From assembly GCA_902488455.1 (NCBI GenBank), contig CABTWG010000061.1:1-5835 (forward strand): a stretch of 5,835 nucleotides of DNA, given 5' to 3'. Within the stretch, counting starts at the first letter, position 1, and each line of letters begins with the position of its first letter. The notes under the pieces were generated by a model that saw only the letters and a program-made list of their open reading frames with translations, had not been told where the DNA came from and made no database searches. The stretch comes from an uncultured Peptoniphilus sp. (GTDB lineage: Bacteria; Bacillota; Clostridia; Tissierellales; Peptoniphilaceae). The position numbers and the translations under genes were made by a program. Below are positions 5,550-5,835 of this stretch, piece after piece.

Positions 5550-5577
5550 GTCACCCTGAGCGAAAGAGCCGAAGGCT
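5550..5577 (+). repeat. Dispersed repeat unit, short variant
   Basis: It begins GTCACCCTGAGCGAA like the other units and ends with GCCGAAGG in place of the usual GTCGAA. AGCC (5567-5570) and GGCT (5574-5577) form a 4-bp stem around GAA. The preceding CAACTGCA matches CAACTACA before the next unit, so the two lie as near-tandem copies with a period of 49 bases. Confidence 0.65.
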
Positions 5578-5582
5578 ATAGT

Positions 5583-5666
5583 ATCCCTCCCAACTACAGT
5601 CACCCTGAGCGAGCGTAGCGAGTCGAACGGGTCTAACCTCTGAAGAGAAATTTTAGCAAATAAAAT
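5583..5666 (+). repeat. Right copy of long direct repeat flanking the operon
   Basis: This is the same-orientation partner of 1-84, with 60 of 63 bases identical over 5585-5647 and a further exact match AAATAAAAT at 5658-5666. It includes a dispersed-repeat unit at 5599-5627 with the core GCGAGCGTAGCGAG. After it the sequence becomes AT-rich with no gene or clear signal to about 5747. The two copies lie 5582 bases apart and enclose the whole chaperone operon. Confidence 0.85.
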
Positions 5667-5747
5667 AATTTCCAAAATTATAATAAATTTATACAAATAT
5701 CTTTTACATAACCAAACCCTATACTTTTTTCTTCAACTTTTCTTTTA

Positions 5748-5831
5748 CGAGGGAGAGGGAGGGAATTAACGTCTCTCGAAAAAACCTACGGTTTTCTCTT
5801 CGAGACTCGCAGTTTCCTCCCTTCTCCCTCG
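5748..5831. repeat. Long imperfect hairpin at the right edge
   Basis: The purine-rich arm 5748-5765 (starting CGAGGGAGAGGG) pairs with the pyrimidine-rich arm 5813-5831 (ending CTCCCTCG): 18 pairs, one of them G-T, with a single bulged base at 5822. Inside, GTCTC (5771-5775) pairs with GAGAC (5802-5806), GAA (5778-5780) with TTC (5799-5801), and AAAACC (5781-5786) with GGTTTT (5790-5795). The loop is 3 bases. No T-run adjoins either side and no frame crosses it, so it looks like a small mobile or structured repeat, not a terminator. The window ends 4 bases later. Confidence 0.65.
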
Positions 5832-5835
5832 AGCT

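Overview
The window holds one complete heat-shock chaperone operon on the + strand, hrcA-grpE-dnaK-dnaJ, set between two non-coding stretches full of repeats (about 1-612 and 5488-5835). The AT-rich DNA, the CIRCE operators, strong Shine-Dalgarno sites, frequent TTG starts and the short Gram-positive type of DnaK point to a low-GC Firmicute. The style of the proteins and the dispersed repeats suggest an anaerobic coccus of the Peptoniphilaceae (Anaerococcus, Peptoniphilus or Finegoldia). That family placement is a judgement from memory, not a search result.

Left flank (1-612): no credible gene. It holds an 84-base repeat copy whose near-twin lies beyond the operon (5583-5666), a run of small inverted repeats (108-260), and three inverted-orientation members of a dispersed repeat family (282-324, 465-513, 546-584). 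That family has conserved ends, with CCTGAGCG on one side and TCGAA on the other, around a variable and often palindromic core.

Control region (613-706): a consensus-like sigma-A promoter (TTGACA, 17 bp, TATACT) is covered by one CIRCE operator at its -35 box. A second CIRCE lies in the leader 53 bp downstream, just before hrcA.

Operon (707-5435): HrcA is the repressor that binds CIRCE. GrpE is the nucleotide exchange factor of DnaK, DnaK is the Hsp70 chaperone, and DnaJ is the J-domain partner that delivers substrates and triggers ATP hydrolysis. grpE follows hrcA after 4 bases and dnaK follows grpE after 15. dnaJ is set apart by 129 bases carrying a GAAA-tetraloop hairpin with a weak T tail and a plausible weak promoter. 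The window therefore encodes a full Hsp70 machine plus its own feedback repressor. A strong intrinsic terminator follows dnaJ.

Right flank (5488-5835): two tandem-spaced members of the repeat family, the second inside the long repeat, then AT-rich DNA and a long imperfect hairpin (5748-5831) at the edge of the window.

I found no undescribed gene system. The coding part is a standard chaperone operon; the least ordinary features are the double CIRCE arrangement and the mosaic repeats around the operon.
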